Positions 22,883 to 33,990 of a DNA stretch of 64,000 bases are shown piece after piece. Under the pieces are notes generated by a model. The model was given only the letters and a program-made list of their open reading frames with translations. It was not told the DNA's origin and did no database searches. Source of the DNA: Cyathus striatus (Eukaryota > Basidiomycota > Agaricomycetes > Agaricales > Nidulariaceae). The position numbers were made by a program, and so were the translations under genes. The first letter of the stretch is position 1. The number at the start of each line of letters is the position of its first letter. Where the stretch lies: positions 2,604,001 through 2,668,000 of the forward strand of contig JAOVFP010000004.1 of NCBI GenBank assembly GCA_025738555.1, given 5' to 3'.

Positions 22883-23704
22883 TGCAATCCCATTGACACA
22901 TTCTTCTCAACGTGTTACGAGCCAAATCATCGGTTATTGATGCTTCAACATGATCAATCTTTCTGCAGAGAAGTAACCATACAAGGTTATGCCTTCACAA
23001 TCTATAGATGTCTGAAAATGCGGTTGCGGTCGTATGACCCAAATCTGATACACGTGTTATATCAAAAATGGTACTCTGCATGATGTTCACATGCATAACA
23101 GGAATATCACGGCACACCTTTGAAGATTGGGCGTTCAGCATTGAAACGTTCCGATCTTTCGGAAATGCTTGGAATAGAGAAGGAATCCGCAAATCGTACA
23201 CTTTCTGCACACACGCAATTCAACTACTGATCTTAGATATTGTGTACTGCACAAGCGTAGTTCGCAGGGGAGAACGTGGACACGGAGGGCGGGGACGCAA
23301 CAAGCATGGCCGCGACACGACTCATGAGGAGTAAGTATTTTGGGAATGAAAATTGCTGGGGTAGGGGAGTCCGATCTAATTATAAATGACGTACTTGAGT
23401 CGTATTGTTTACTGTGACGTTGGCTGGAGCTCTGGAGGACATACAACTTGTATCGATGGAGTAGAGTTGTCATACACGCAAAATTATAGTCAACGAAAGC
23501 CTAGATTCTTTCCGTTGCTACTCATCGTTTGCGGGAGTCGTTAAAGTATAAAGGGTATCCTATGTATCGCGCGTACCATGCGTTTAATTCATTACTGGCA
23601 CACGAAGAAACGGCATCATCGATAGCACGCTTCTTGTGACTTATCGCAGAACTGGTTCGTTCGGTCTGATACGAGAATTAATCGATTGTTCATGCTGTCT
23701 GTGA
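22883..23704. other. Intergenic, no gene recognised
   Basis: Upstream flank of the NLR gene. Base composition is more balanced than to the left. Several short frames exist on both strands; none has a family motif. Confidence 0.4.
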
Positions 23705-23925
23705 TAATCGATAACTCACCTATTAGGGGGGTCAGTCTTTGTTTAGATCGTGTGGAAGAGCAGAGAAGATCAGTCGTGTGGAACCCTTGTGTGAAGGAAT
23801 GGTCATCGATTGAACGGTCCAACTGGCAGCTGTCCGGTTTCTGCTCAGGCGCTTGGTACATAAAAATAACTCGTACAAGTCCAAATCCCAATTAGTAGAA
23901 TCAAGTTAGATCGCATGGAAGACTG
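23705..23925. repeat. 221-bp direct repeat, copy 1
   Basis: Starts TAATCGATAACTCAC and ends GGAAGACTG. It is more than 90% the same as 24337-24557, in direct orientation. The two copies flank a segment with terminal inverted repeats. Confidence 0.9.
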
Positions 23926-24334
23926 GGTGACTCTCCATAACGGTCCGAAATTTCAGACACTGTTGCAGACATGTTCCTGACGGAAAGCTCCGAAGAGTGG
24001 AGTTTGAAAATGTGGTCACGCATCTGGAAAGAAGCCGCTGCAGACAGTAAAATTGAGGTGAAAGTTGTTTGAGAGCGCTCCTAGAGCGTGTCTAAAAGTG
24101 GAGGGGGGGGGAAAAATGTGTTTCCAAGTCGCCGCGGACAGTAAAATTGAGTCGAAAGTCGTCTGAGAGGCAAAAATGCGATGTCTACAACAAAGTTTGG
24201 AACCGGGTGGCCTCGTCTTGCTGAGTATGAAGGTTTCGCTTATTCATGAACCTTAGCAACGGCATCTCGGCTCAACGAGTCTGAATCGAAATCTGGCTCT
24301 AGAAACCATTCCAGACGTTATGGAGAGTCACCCA
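23924..24334. mobile_element. 411-bp segment with 18-bp inverted ends (MITE-like)
   Basis: The left end TGGGTGACTCTCCATAAC (23924-23941) is exactly the reverse complement of the right end (24317-24334). Inside, a block of about 45 bp around GACAGTAAAATTGAG occurs twice (about 24038 and 24133). No coding capacity. No clear target duplication; instead the 221-bp direct repeats lie on both sides, so it could also be a product of a tandem duplication. Confidence 0.55.
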
Positions 24335-24336
24335 AT

Positions 24337-24557
24337 TAATCGATAACTCACTTATTAGGGGGGTTAGTCTTTGTTTAGATCGTGTGGAAGAGCAGAGAAG
24401 ATCAGTCGTGTGGAACCCTTGTGTGAAGGAATGGTCGTCGATTGAACGGTCCAACTGACAGCTGTCTAGTTTCGACTTAGGCGCTTGGTACATAAAAATA
24501 ACTCGTACAAGTCCAAATCTCAATTAGTAGAATCAAATTAGATCGCGTGGAAGACTG
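24337..24557. repeat. 221-bp direct repeat, copy 2
   Basis: Second copy of the repeat at 23705-23925, differing at a few positions. Mirror-frame open reading frames in both copies are shared shadows, not genes. Confidence 0.9.
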
Positions 24558-24869
24558 TTACAGTGGAAGAGGAATCGTGTGGAGTCTGTCGTCGATCAAA
24601 CGATATCGTTTCAGCGAATCTGCAGGCGCTTGTCGAAGTACATACATATGACGCGTACACTATTTGTCTCTGAGATTTATCGTCGTATCGATGTGATCGT
24701 AGTTTTATGTATAAGCAGTCTGTATACCTCCTCAGCGCTCAGCTGCCATACTTAGCCTCGAACTAGACTATCCCCTCGCCTACGAATAGGACGTATGGAA
24801 AGTTGTTACGCTCTCCATCAGGAAGTCTAGCAGCCAACTTCACCCCGCCAGTATATGCGCCCATGAGTG

Positions 24870-25220
24870 GTTTCTACTTTCAACCGCCTACCACGCCCTC
24901 GTCCAATTTTCGGACGAACAGCTCGACTCGTTAGAGAACAACGCCGAAGACAGGTTCTTTATCCCGTACATGGCTGAGCAGGAAGTGGACCATGCGATTG
25001 CGTTGAGTAGTATGCTTGGATGTACGTCTTTCATCCCAAATCCTACTCTACATTTCTCCCTATCTAACATTATGTATATACATCAGCAACAGCCGCAAAA
25101 CCCTGCAAATACCGCTACCCATTCATAGCAGTCCTCGGCACAGGAGCATAATATAAAAACGGAAGGATTAGCGCAACATGACTCTATGTCTACAGCACCA
25201 GGACCGACAGACGAAGGGAT
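24870..25220 (+). pseudogene. Rds1-like (ferritin-fold) gene fragment, copy A
   Basis: The frame starting near 24887 reads YHALVQFSDEQLDSLENN, then FFIPYMAEQEVDHAIALSS, followed by a GTACGT donor at 25023 and, past a short intron, TAAKPCKYRYPF. This pattern (helix with QxxxE/H residues, then PCxYxYPF) fits stress-response Rds1-type proteins with a ferritin-like fold. Both ends are missing and the continuation is full of stops. A second, inverted copy is at 33.3-33.5 kb. Family assignment is from memory of its pattern only. Confidence 0.5.
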
Positions 25221-25228
25221 ATGAGTAG

Positions 25229-26710
25229 TAGGGCTGTACACCGTACCCGTATAATACGGGTGTACGGTAACCGTATATACGGTCCCGTAGCCGTCCCGTA
25301 TGAGCTACAAAGTAAATCTAATACGGTATAATTACGGTACGGATTGGACCCGTATAGCACCCGTACTCTTACGGACGTATTACGGTCTGTTACGGCTTAC
25401 GGTGTATTTACATGAAATATCTTATTATCTTCATGGCAATGAAAATTTAACGCATGAGCACACTTATTTTTAAGATATGATATTGCTACATCTGCTTTGT
25501 CATCATCAAACACATGCTCATACCTCATTTGAAATGACTAATATTCACTCAGATAGCTAATTCTCTATCTTCTAAAATGATTCCAGACACTGGAAAGGGC
25601 TCAGGAAAACGAAAAAAGACGCCGTGTTGAAGTAGAAGAAGCTGACGACATAGACGGTGTAACTAACATTTCTGCCCGAAATGCAATACCTTCAGGCAGT
25701 ATAATTATACAAGCTGCTTCCGAGTCTTCTAAAAATAAAGTAAGTACTGAGTTTATATCACGTCAGATTAGTTCTTACTTATTGCATTAATAGGAAACCC
25801 AGAACACAATTTATTACTTTTGTAAGCGAGTTATACATAACAGTAAATGTGATATCGGCAAGTCTGGCCATTTATTCATCTATGTAACTACTTCTAATGT
25901 TTTACCCACTTTCTGTTTAGGATTTACTAGAAATCTGAAGACGGCATCACCTACTATGTATGAATTCTACAACGTTCTTAAGGCTCGGCGTGGGAGTCAG
26001 GGAATTACGGACGAAGAAATCGAAATCGCGCCTGAAGAACATCCGTTGAGTGAAGGAAAGGCGGCCTCATACTTAGAAGAGCTGGAAAAAAGATCAGAAA
26101 ATATTAAGAAGGTATTTACAAAGCAGGAGGAACGAGCGATGGTACAATTTTATCTTACTCTCGCTGTAAATGTAGTGTTAAATTGTTTATATTTATGCAG
26201 GGACCCTTTGATCAAGACAAGTTTGAACGTTTGCTGGCAAGCTGGGTTGTAGCTTGTGACCAGCCCTTCGAGGAAGTTGAGCAGCTGGAGTTTCGAGAGC
26301 TAATTGAATATGTTCACCGCGGTTATCTATTTCTGGTATGTACAACTCTTACTTTTTTATTATTGCTCATTCTGACAGATACTGTTTCGCCGCGTTGTGC
26401 CAGCCTTCCGGCAGAGAGTATACGCACTTTTATGTTGGCAAAGTATCGGCTTTGTGCTCTTCATGCTAGCGGAATCAGTGCAGGAAAGCGTTAATGTTTT
26501 TATAATACTTTTCCGCTTGTCTAGCTTTTAAATACAAAATCCATATGACGTATAGACCGTACATACCGTATTTGACCGTTTACGGTACCGTACCGTTTTT
26601 GCAAGATGTAAAAAATAATCAGATACGGTACGGTTACGGACATACCGTAACCGTATTGTGACCGTATTGTGTACGCCCGTATACCGTATACGGTACGGTG
26701 TACAGCCCTA
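25229..26710. mobile_element. hAT DNA transposon, degenerate, perfect 8-bp TSD
   Basis: The ends are inverted repeats starting TAGGGCTGTACACCGTAC (18 bp visible at both ends), and the flanks are the exact direct pair ATGAGTAG (25221-25228 and 26711-26718). An 8-bp target duplication plus a TAGGG-type end is the hallmark of hAT elements. Subterminal regions (about 25240-25410 and 26545-26700) are crowded with TACGG/CCGTA words in both orientations, likely transposase-binding sites. Length 1,482 bp. Confidence 0.95.
25580..26335 (+). pseudogene. hAT transposase remnant
   Basis: Between the subterminal repeats an N-terminal acidic/basic stretch, a possible BED-finger remnant (a Cys near 25822 and later ones, in a frame with TIYYFCKRV), and then CDQPFEEVEQLEFRELIEYVH are readable across short introns. 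The last motif matches the segment in hAT transposases just before the catalytic core. The RNase H-like core and C-terminal dimerisation domain are absent, so this copy is non-autonomous. Confidence 0.7.
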
Positions 26711-26718
26711 ATGAGTAG

Positions 26719-27120
26719 CGAGTCTTGTGCGGCTATCGGGGTGTCTTACTAGGCATAGTCCGAGGAGGACTGGTGGTTAATGATGTGGAAGAGGATTGGT
26801 TGAATGGTGCTCATGCGTGCGTTTCCCTTCTTCCTTATCTTCCATTCTCAGCCTTTCTTACAACGATGATAGGTTCTTACAGCACCGTTGGTCCACAATC
26901 CCCAGCACTCCTCAACCTCGAAGGCGCATCTTCAGGCGGCCGATCCCTCCTCTCTCGCGCAACCTCCCCCCGGCTCGCGCCCCACAACGCATCCAAGCCC
27001 TCTCACGTCCCATACCCACACGCGAACGTTCTCTCCTCCGATGCCCCGGGTTCGACTTCAGCGTTTACGCAGAGCACAAAACGCAAGCACCGGATTCGGC
27101 TTCCTACAAATGATGGAGTA
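26719..27120 (+). pseudogene. Fragment of an unrecognised gene, copy A
   Basis: Contains sequence translating to PYPHANVLSSDA and, shortly after, a Lys-rich segment. The same block, inverted, lies at about 33,020-33,220 (PHPHTNVLSSDA), so the two places derive from one gene. No function recognised. Frames are broken in both copies. Confidence 0.45.
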
Positions 27121-27179
27121 GGCATTACACGATATACGATGCGATTCCGTATACGGAGGGGCAGGAGAAGTGTCTATGC

Positions 27180-28800
27180 TATGATTACGGCTGCGCTGGA
27201 TGCTCTGGCGCGCTGGCCGATTCTGTTCCTTTCCTTTCAGTCAGAAATCTCATATTGTAGCAGTGTTCGCAGCAACACCAGCAAACACCAGCCCCCCAAA
27301 CACTCAACTCCATAGCCCTCATCATAGGACCTATCGTCCTTATCCTTCTAACAGCAATAGCCCACATCGCAAGTAGGGAGAGCCACACACCCATAATGGT
27401 GCTCCGCACCGCACAGGGAGGGTCCTACGCGATACATGGGAAGGGATAGGGGGGAATTTTGAATGGGGGCGAAGTTATGAGTTGCGGCGGTGCTTGCCTG
27501 TGGTACGCTTGTTGGGCTTGTGGTGCGGTTTGTGGAGTTGGATCCATTCGTACGTCCCTCATTGCTTTGCCCCCACTTATACTGAAGTACGATAGATTGT
27601 GTATTCGCACCCGTATTGGGCCCCCTTAGGTAAACTCGGTGATCTCTCCTCCCCGTCTCCTCCGTACCCGGTCTCCCTATTCTACCACACGGCCTCGCCT
27701 TCCAGGAACAGCAGATGAAAGCAACCTTACTGCAGACTTACATCTGCATGTGGAAGCTGTTTGTTGGCGCTACTATCGGTGTAGGGGGGTCTATGAGGGG
27801 TACCAGTGACCACATGGCACCTTCTCGTGTTCATCTCGTATGTAGTGGGGTGGACGAGGAGATGCTCAAAGCGCATGGGCTTCGTTCGCAAAGTTGCCGA
27901 GCGTATGTCCGGGCGCCGGATGAGTACACCCCTGACGTAGGGCAAGGGAGGTGGGACGAATAATGGAGAAGGGTGAGGAGGAGGGGGCGATTGGATGGTG
28001 GATCATCCACTGGTTCCTACTTGTGGTGCCGCTTCCTGTGATTTTGAATGGACACATTGCGAATATGTCGTTGGATGCGAAGTGTCAGACGCTTGCGGAT
28101 GGGAGTAGTCTTGTTTCTGGTTCGTCCCTACCTCTCCTTACCTCCCTGGTCTCATCTAACTTCGTTTTGCTTTGAATAGTGTTTGCAGCGGACTATGGAT
28201 TCATGGCTCTGCTGACGATAGTGTGCGTATGTATGACAGCGTTCCTCTGGGTCATGTTCCCAGTTAGCGATGGTGCACCGCCTAATGTGTTTTTCCAGCA
28301 GCGGGTCGAGATACATTCGTTCTCTTCGTTCTCCAAGCCCAACACTGTCATGATCGAACTCGCTCGCCTTGGGGGACGTGGCGCCGTAGAAAGTGGCTGC
28401 TGCGCACACGGGAGCACTGTTCTATCTTTGAATGATTATCCTCCGGATTCTGTCGTCGAAGAAGGAGGTGGATTGTTATCCTGAGAAGACGAAGCCAGGA
28501 CTGTATATGTGAGAGTGGGAGAGTGGGAGAGTGGGGCGGGTCTGCCTGGATCTTGGGATTCTTCCTCTTCCTCCTCGTTAAACGATTCAGCGATGTGTCG
28601 AACTATAACATGTCTCTCGTGACACCTCCCAACCCCTGGCCCGAATCAACCACCTCTAGCACTCCCTCCGGAGTGCGTATATACATGTGCATCGTTAATG
28701 CGCCATCCACCTAGTAACGCCAATGGTACGAACAGTGCGAAAAGAGCATTGATAATCGCGTAAGGCGATGGCGGAGCCTCCCTTGGTAATTCCCTCATCC
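27180..28800 (+). pseudogene. Unknown multi-span membrane-protein gene remnant, copy A
   Basis: Short hydrophobic frames in changing phase are collinear with copy B at 31.4-32.9 kb (opposite strand). Recognisable shared stretches: the AGGGAGAGCCA...GGTGCTCCGCACCGCACAGGGAG block (27,375-27,420), a hydrophobic segment around 27,720-27,900, and a segment with LWVMFPVSDGAPPNVFFQQR (about 28,240-28,310). The original protein was probably a several-pass membrane protein of unknown function. Frameshifts and stops throughout. Confidence 0.4.
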
Positions 28801-28837
28801 CTATGCCCCACCCATCCAAGACAGGCCCTCGAGACCC

Positions 28838-28844
28838 TATATAA
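28838..28844 (+). promoter_or_regulatory. TATA box of GH31 copy 1
   Basis: TATATAA, 49 bp before the ATG at 28893. The same box in the same context (CTCGAGACCCTATATAATG) stands 54 bp before the second GH31 copy, so the promoter was duplicated with the gene. Confidence 0.6.
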
Positions 28845-28892
28845 TGCCCACTAGAAGCAATAGAACGGCAGCAGCAGTTCCCCGCTCCAGCC

Positions 28893-31015
28893 ATGCCTAT
28901 GTGCACTGCGAGCTTTATCGCCGCTCTCGCCTTCGTTGAGCTCGCTACGGTGGCTGAAGTCGATTCTGCCATTCTTAATACATGTACTGGCGATCGTGCT
29001 ACCCATGTAAAGATGCAGGGCTCTTCGTTTACTGCTGAGCTTTAGCTTGCTGGTGTTGCTTGTAATGTCTTTGGATGTCGTTTATGAGACTGGGGCGTTT
29101 TCTTTATTTTGTTCTTTGGGATATGTGCTGATGATGTTTTTGTAGCTAATCGCATTCATGTGAAGATCACTGACACTGCTAACGAACGATATGAAGTCCC
29201 TGAATCTGTGCTCCCTCGCCCCTCATCTCGAGGAGTCAACTCCCACAATGTAAACATCCAATTCAAGTACACAGCCAACCCATTCATTTCACTATCAAGC
29301 GTTAAGACTCTGGCGAAGTGCTCTTCACCACTCGCGGTAAGCCACTCATCTTCGAGCCTCAATACCTCCGCTTGAAGACTACCTTCCCTACCAACCCCAA
29401 CATCTATGGTCTAGGCGAATACATCAACCCCTTCCACCTCCCTCTTGAGAACACCACCGTTACCCTGTGGAACTGTGACTCCTACGGTGTCCCTGTCGGC
29501 TCTAACCTGTACGGGGACCATCCCGTCTATTATGAACATCGTACCACTGGTGCCCATGGCGTCTTTTTCCTCAATTCTAGTGGTATGGATGTCAAGCTCC
29601 GAAAGGAGAAACCTGCCGATTCGTTGGAGTATGATGTTGTTGGTGGTGTTCTGGATATGTACTTCCTTGCTGGGAGTACTAGTGACCCTACTGCTGTTGC
29701 GAAGCCTACTCTGAGCTTACTGGACGTCATGCTGAGGTGCCGTATTAGTCATTTGGGTTCCGGCAGTGTCGTTTTGGATACAAGAGTATGTTTCTTTTTC
29801 TCGCTTCACAAGTATTCCAGCTGATGTGTTTGTAGACTACGTCGACGTTGCAGATGTGATCTCGCAATACGCCGCTGCTGGGATCCTGCTTGGAGTGATG
29901 TGGACCGATATCGACTATATGGATCGCCGCAGGATCTTCACTGTGGACCGAGACTACTTGCTTGTGGGAGCATTATGGGGGTTCGGTGGCGGGGTATGTT
30001 GGGTTTTGCTGGAGTGTTTCAGGTTCCGATGGTTGGGAGTGATATTTGTGGGTTTTGTGAGTTTTTCTTCTTGGTGTTGGGTAGTGGTTGGTACTGATGG
30101 CGTTGTGTGTAGGGGGGAATACGACGGAGACGCTTTGTACGAGGTGTGCTACGCTTGGGTCGTTTTATTCGTTCATGCGGAATGTATGTGGTTTTCTTCT
30201 TTTCTTGTTTCGTAAACGACTTATCTTTGTGATTTTAGTATAATGGTGATACCTCAATAAGCGAAGAGTTCTACCGCTGGCCCACCGTCGCAGCGGCAGC
30301 CAAGAACGGCCTCGACATGCGCTACCGCCTCCTCGACTACATCTACACGGCCTTCCACAAGTCTCACTTGGACGGCTCACCCCTCCTCTCTCCGCTCTGG
30401 TACAAATACCTCAAAGACACCAACACCTTCGGCATGAATCTGCAATTCTTCTACGGGGGTTCTATCCTCGTATCTCTTGTAACCGAAGAAAACTCGATCT
30501 CGGTTTACGTGTACTTCCCTAAAGACACATTTTACGATTTCAAGACGCTCAAGGAGGTGCGAGGGAAGGGGGCCAGTGTGCGGCTGGATAACGTCTCGTT
30601 TAGCGAGATTCCGGTGTTTGTGACGGGTGGAGTTGTTTTGCCTCTTCGGGCGGAGGCGGGGCTTACGACGAAGGAGGTGAGGGGGAGGGATTTTGAGATT
30701 TTGGTTGTGCCTGGGGATGATGGGCGGGCTAGTGGGAGTCTTTATGTTGATGATGGGGAGAGTATTGAAGTCTTGGCTTCTAGTGTGGTCGAGTTCGCCC
30801 GTAAGGGTGGGAAATTGGACGTGAAGGGTACTTTTGGGTACGCACTGGGTGTGAAGGTGAAGAGTGTCAAGTTTTTGGGCATGGCGAAGAAGCCTTCTGA
30901 GGTGAAGGTGGATGGGAAGGTGGATAATGCGAGGGTGGTGTATGATAAGGAGACGGAGGTGTTGAGTGTGGATATTGGGGTTGTGTTTGATCGTGGATTT
31001 AGTGTGCAGTTCTAA
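28893..31015 (+). pseudogene. GH31 alpha-glucosidase-like pseudogene, copy 1 (catalytic part deleted)
   Basis: A signal-peptide-like start (MPMCTASFIAALAFVELAT) is followed by a TAG at 29043-29045. Downstream, the N-terminal beta domain of GH31 is clear: FTTRGKPLIFEPQYLRLKT, NIYGLGEYINPF, NCDSYGVPVGSNLYGDHPV. After an intron, VMWTDIDYMDRRRIFTVDRD reaches about 29,960, where the sequence jumps directly to a region (LWEHY..GSM-type, out of frame) that in copy 2 lies about 800 bp further on. The segment with the catalytic nucleophile is therefore missing. The C-terminal part (FYRWPTVAAAAKNGLDMRYRL to stop 31015) is intact, with the usual YVYFPKDTFYDF. Secreted hydrolase of alpha-glucosides by family. 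Not functional. Confidence 0.85.
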
Positions 31016-31390
31016 CTTGGTGCAATGTGTATTTTATTTACAAAATTGAATGTATCCCTGTAGCTTAGAACATGATGAATATCCAATTTTCGCTTTTTTC
31101 ATGACTGTCGTAGTAGAATGGTCAACTCCTTAGAGCTTCGTAATCTTGACTTGATCTTTGCTTGATCTTCCACTTAACTTTCGTCTCCTGAGTCTTTCCA
31201 TCCCGCATTACGGTTCTATTACTTTACAACGAAAATTATCTAACACTCAATATACACGTACACCTTGATGAGACTGTAGCTGGAATGATCACGCTAGCCT
31301 CACAAACCTGACCGATATGAATTGGCTTGGCTTCAAAGGGCGAATCTTGGGCAATGCTAGACAATTTAGTCGCTCTCGTCATAAGGAACA
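31016..31390. other. Spacer between GH31 copy 1 and inverted duplicate B
   Basis: No gene recognised. The boundary of the inverted block lies near 31,390. Confidence 0.4.
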
Positions 31391-33220
31391 ACTTGAAGAA
31401 CGCCATGGGAGGGCCCCGCCATTGCCTTACCAGATTATCAACGCTCCTTTCGCCCTGTTCCTACCATTGGCGTTATTGGGTGATGGCGCATTAACGGCGC
31501 ACATGGATATACACGCTTCGGAGGGAGTGCTGGAAATGGTTAATTCGAGCCAGGGGTTAGGAGGTGTCGAGAGAGACGTGTTGGAGATTGACACATCGTT
31601 GAACGAGGAGGAAGAGGAGGAATCCTACGACCCAGGCACAGGTCATACCCCACTCTCCCACTCACACGTATAGAGTCCCCGCTTCAACTCAGAATGATAA
31701 ACTACTTCCTTCCCCTTCGAAAACGGAATCCAGGGAACAATCATACGAAGGTAATTTAGAACAGTGCGCCCGTGAGGGCAGTAACCACCTTCTCCAGTAG
31801 CACGTTTTTCGATGCGAACGAGTTCGACGACGACGGAGTACTGGACTTGAAGAACGTAGAATAGAATGAAGGTATCTCAACCCGTTGCTGGAAAAACACA
31901 TTAAGCGGCATGCCGTAGCTAAATGGGAACACGAACCAGAGGTAACGCCGTCATGCACACACACACCAGCGCCGGCATGGCCATGAATCCATGGTCCGCT
32001 ATATGCACTATTCGAAGCAAAATGAGGTTAGATGAGATTATGAAAAGAAGGAGAGGTGGAATGAACCAGAGACCATATCAATCGCACTCTGAAGATCTGA
32101 CACCTCGCATCCAACGACATATTCACAATACACCCAAACTAACCCTACGAATGAGGGGTATACTCTCATCCGCACTTCCTTCATCCAGCGCTCCAGGCAT
32201 ACACTTGCGAATGGGTACCGTGGGCTTTGAGAATCTCCTCGATCCACCACCAGGCGATGAATACGAAAAGATCCCATACGGTGGCCCAGTACCCCCCTTC
32301 CAGACCTCTACCCACGCCGATAGTAGCGCCCAGTAGCGCCCACAAAACAGCATCCGCGTGAAAATGTAAGTTTGTAATAAGGTTGCTTGCTTTTTGCTGT
32401 TCCTGGAGGACAAAACCGTGTGGTATGACATTGATAGGGAGAATGAGCACGGGCACATGGACAGGAAGGATAAGATAAATGTGCTTAGTAGAGCCCAATA
32501 TGGGAGCGAGTACGCAATCTACAATGTCCAAGTAAGTCTCCAAGAGCAAGAGAAGCGAGAGAAGAAAACGCACAAATGGATTCAATTGCACAACCCCATA
32601 ATAAGCTCAACAAGCGCACCACACACAACAACCTCCGCAACCAAGTACTTCGAGCGCACAAAACCCCCTTCAAGCACCCATTATCGCGGAGGACACTCCC
32701 TGTGCGGTACGGAGCACCATTATACGGACGTGCACTCTCCCTTCTTGCGGTAAGCGTTATTGCCGATAGTAGTATGGGGACTATGGCTCCTCTGACGAGG
32801 GTTGTGGCGTTGAGTGTTTGCAGGGTTGAGAAGAGGAGTATTAGTTTCTGCAAATACTACGTGATGTTAACAATATATTCACGAAAAGAAGAATAAACGC
32901 ACGATCAAAGTACACAGCTCCAGTAGCTAGCACCCCTCTTCTCCTCCTCAGAATCGGCGGGCGCACCAGCAGCACCCAACACAGCCTCAAGCGTAGCATA
33001 GAAACTCCTCTCTGGCCCTTCTCTATATGGCACCGTATCGTACATTGTGTCTTTTGTAGGAAGATGAACCCGGGCCTTGCAGTTTACGCTCTGCGTAAAC
33101 GTTGAAGTCAGTCCCAAAGCGGATTACGCCCCGTGAAAAGGCATCGGAGGAGAGAACGTTCGTGTGTGGGTGCGGGACGTGAAGGGGCAGGGCTGCGTTG
33201 TGGGCGGGGGCCATTGGTGT
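31390..33220 (-). pseudogene. Unknown membrane-protein gene remnant, copy B (inverted)
   Basis: Reverse-strand counterpart of 26.7-28.8 kb. Read on the minus strand it starts with the PHPHTNVLSSDA block (33,020-33,215), then ILLSAITLTARRESARPY and GAPYRTGSV (32.7-32.8 kb), then LLGATIGVGRGLEGGYWATV followed by WDLFVFIAWWWIEEILKAHG (about 32.2-32.4 kb), and a FPFSYGMPLNVFFQQR segment near 31.9 kb. The Trp-rich hydrophobic stretches suggest several membrane passes. Function unknown. Copy B keeps longer frames than copy A but also has stops. Confidence 0.5.
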
Positions 33221-33299
33221 GAAAGGGCAGCGGATTTGCCAAGTTTTGCAGCTATTGCAACGTTAGTTGGGGAGGAATGTACAGTAGAACGGGGGGAAA

Positions 33300-33470
33300 A
33301 AACGCACATTCAAGAATATTACTCGACGCAATCGCATGTCCCACCACTTGCTCAGCCATGTACTGAATGAAAAACTTGTCTTCGGCGTTGTTTCCGAACG
33401 CGTCGAGCTCATCGTCGGAGAATTGGACTAGGGAGTGGTGGAACCAGTCAGCTGAATGTACTCATGATTT
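33300..33470 (-). pseudogene. Rds1-like gene fragment, copy B (inverted)
   Basis: The minus strand reads HSLVQFSDDELDAFGNN, then FFIQYMAEQVVGHAIASSN. It is the counterpart of the plus-strand fragment at 24.88-25.02 kb. Only this one exon is recognisable. Confidence 0.5.
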
Positions 33471-33930
33471 AAGGCCAGGATCTATACTCTACGTGAGTAA
33501 AATTCGAATTACTGTAAAGATATAGAGGTAAAGAAGAGAAGGGAGGGAGAGAGGGGACGTACGAGGGGTGGAAGGTCGAAACTACTGGCGGTGTAAATTT
33601 GGCTGCTCATTCTCCTAGTGAAGGGACTAGCAGCATCCCATTAATGTTATTCGTAGGCGAGGGATTTGTCGAGTTCTAGGTTATGGCAGCTAAGGAAGTG
33701 GGTATGGCAAAGCAGTTGGGGCACATGGTCCGGGGTTGGTAGTGTTTCAGAGGGGTTCCGTATTTACACTTAGAGCGGCGATATCGGCATTAAAGCGTTA
33801 TGGTCAAATCTTGACTTTTCGTCGCGTGGGGAATGTCTTGGCACCCATTCACAACACTGGACCACCATTTTATCGTTCGACCATTTTCGTCCCTATGCCT
33901 CATCCATCCAAATCAGGGGCCTCGAGACCC
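33471..33930. other. Spacer, no gene recognised
   Basis: Non-coding flank between the inverted Rds1-like fragment and the second GH31 gene; ends in the duplicated promoter with TATATAA at 33931-33937. Confidence 0.4.
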
Positions 33931-33937
33931 TATATAA
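33931..33937 (+). promoter_or_regulatory. TATA box of GH31 copy 2
   Basis: TATATAA, 54 bp before ATG 33991, in a context shared with copy 1. Confidence 0.6.
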
Positions 33938-33990
33938 TGTCTACTAGAAGTAATGATAGGGCAGCAGCAGCTCCCGCTCCAACCACGCCC

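Noticed and set aside
24299..24523. Minus-strand frames in the 221-bp direct repeats
   Set aside because: The two copies share the frame because of duplication; no start codon in common context and no motif.
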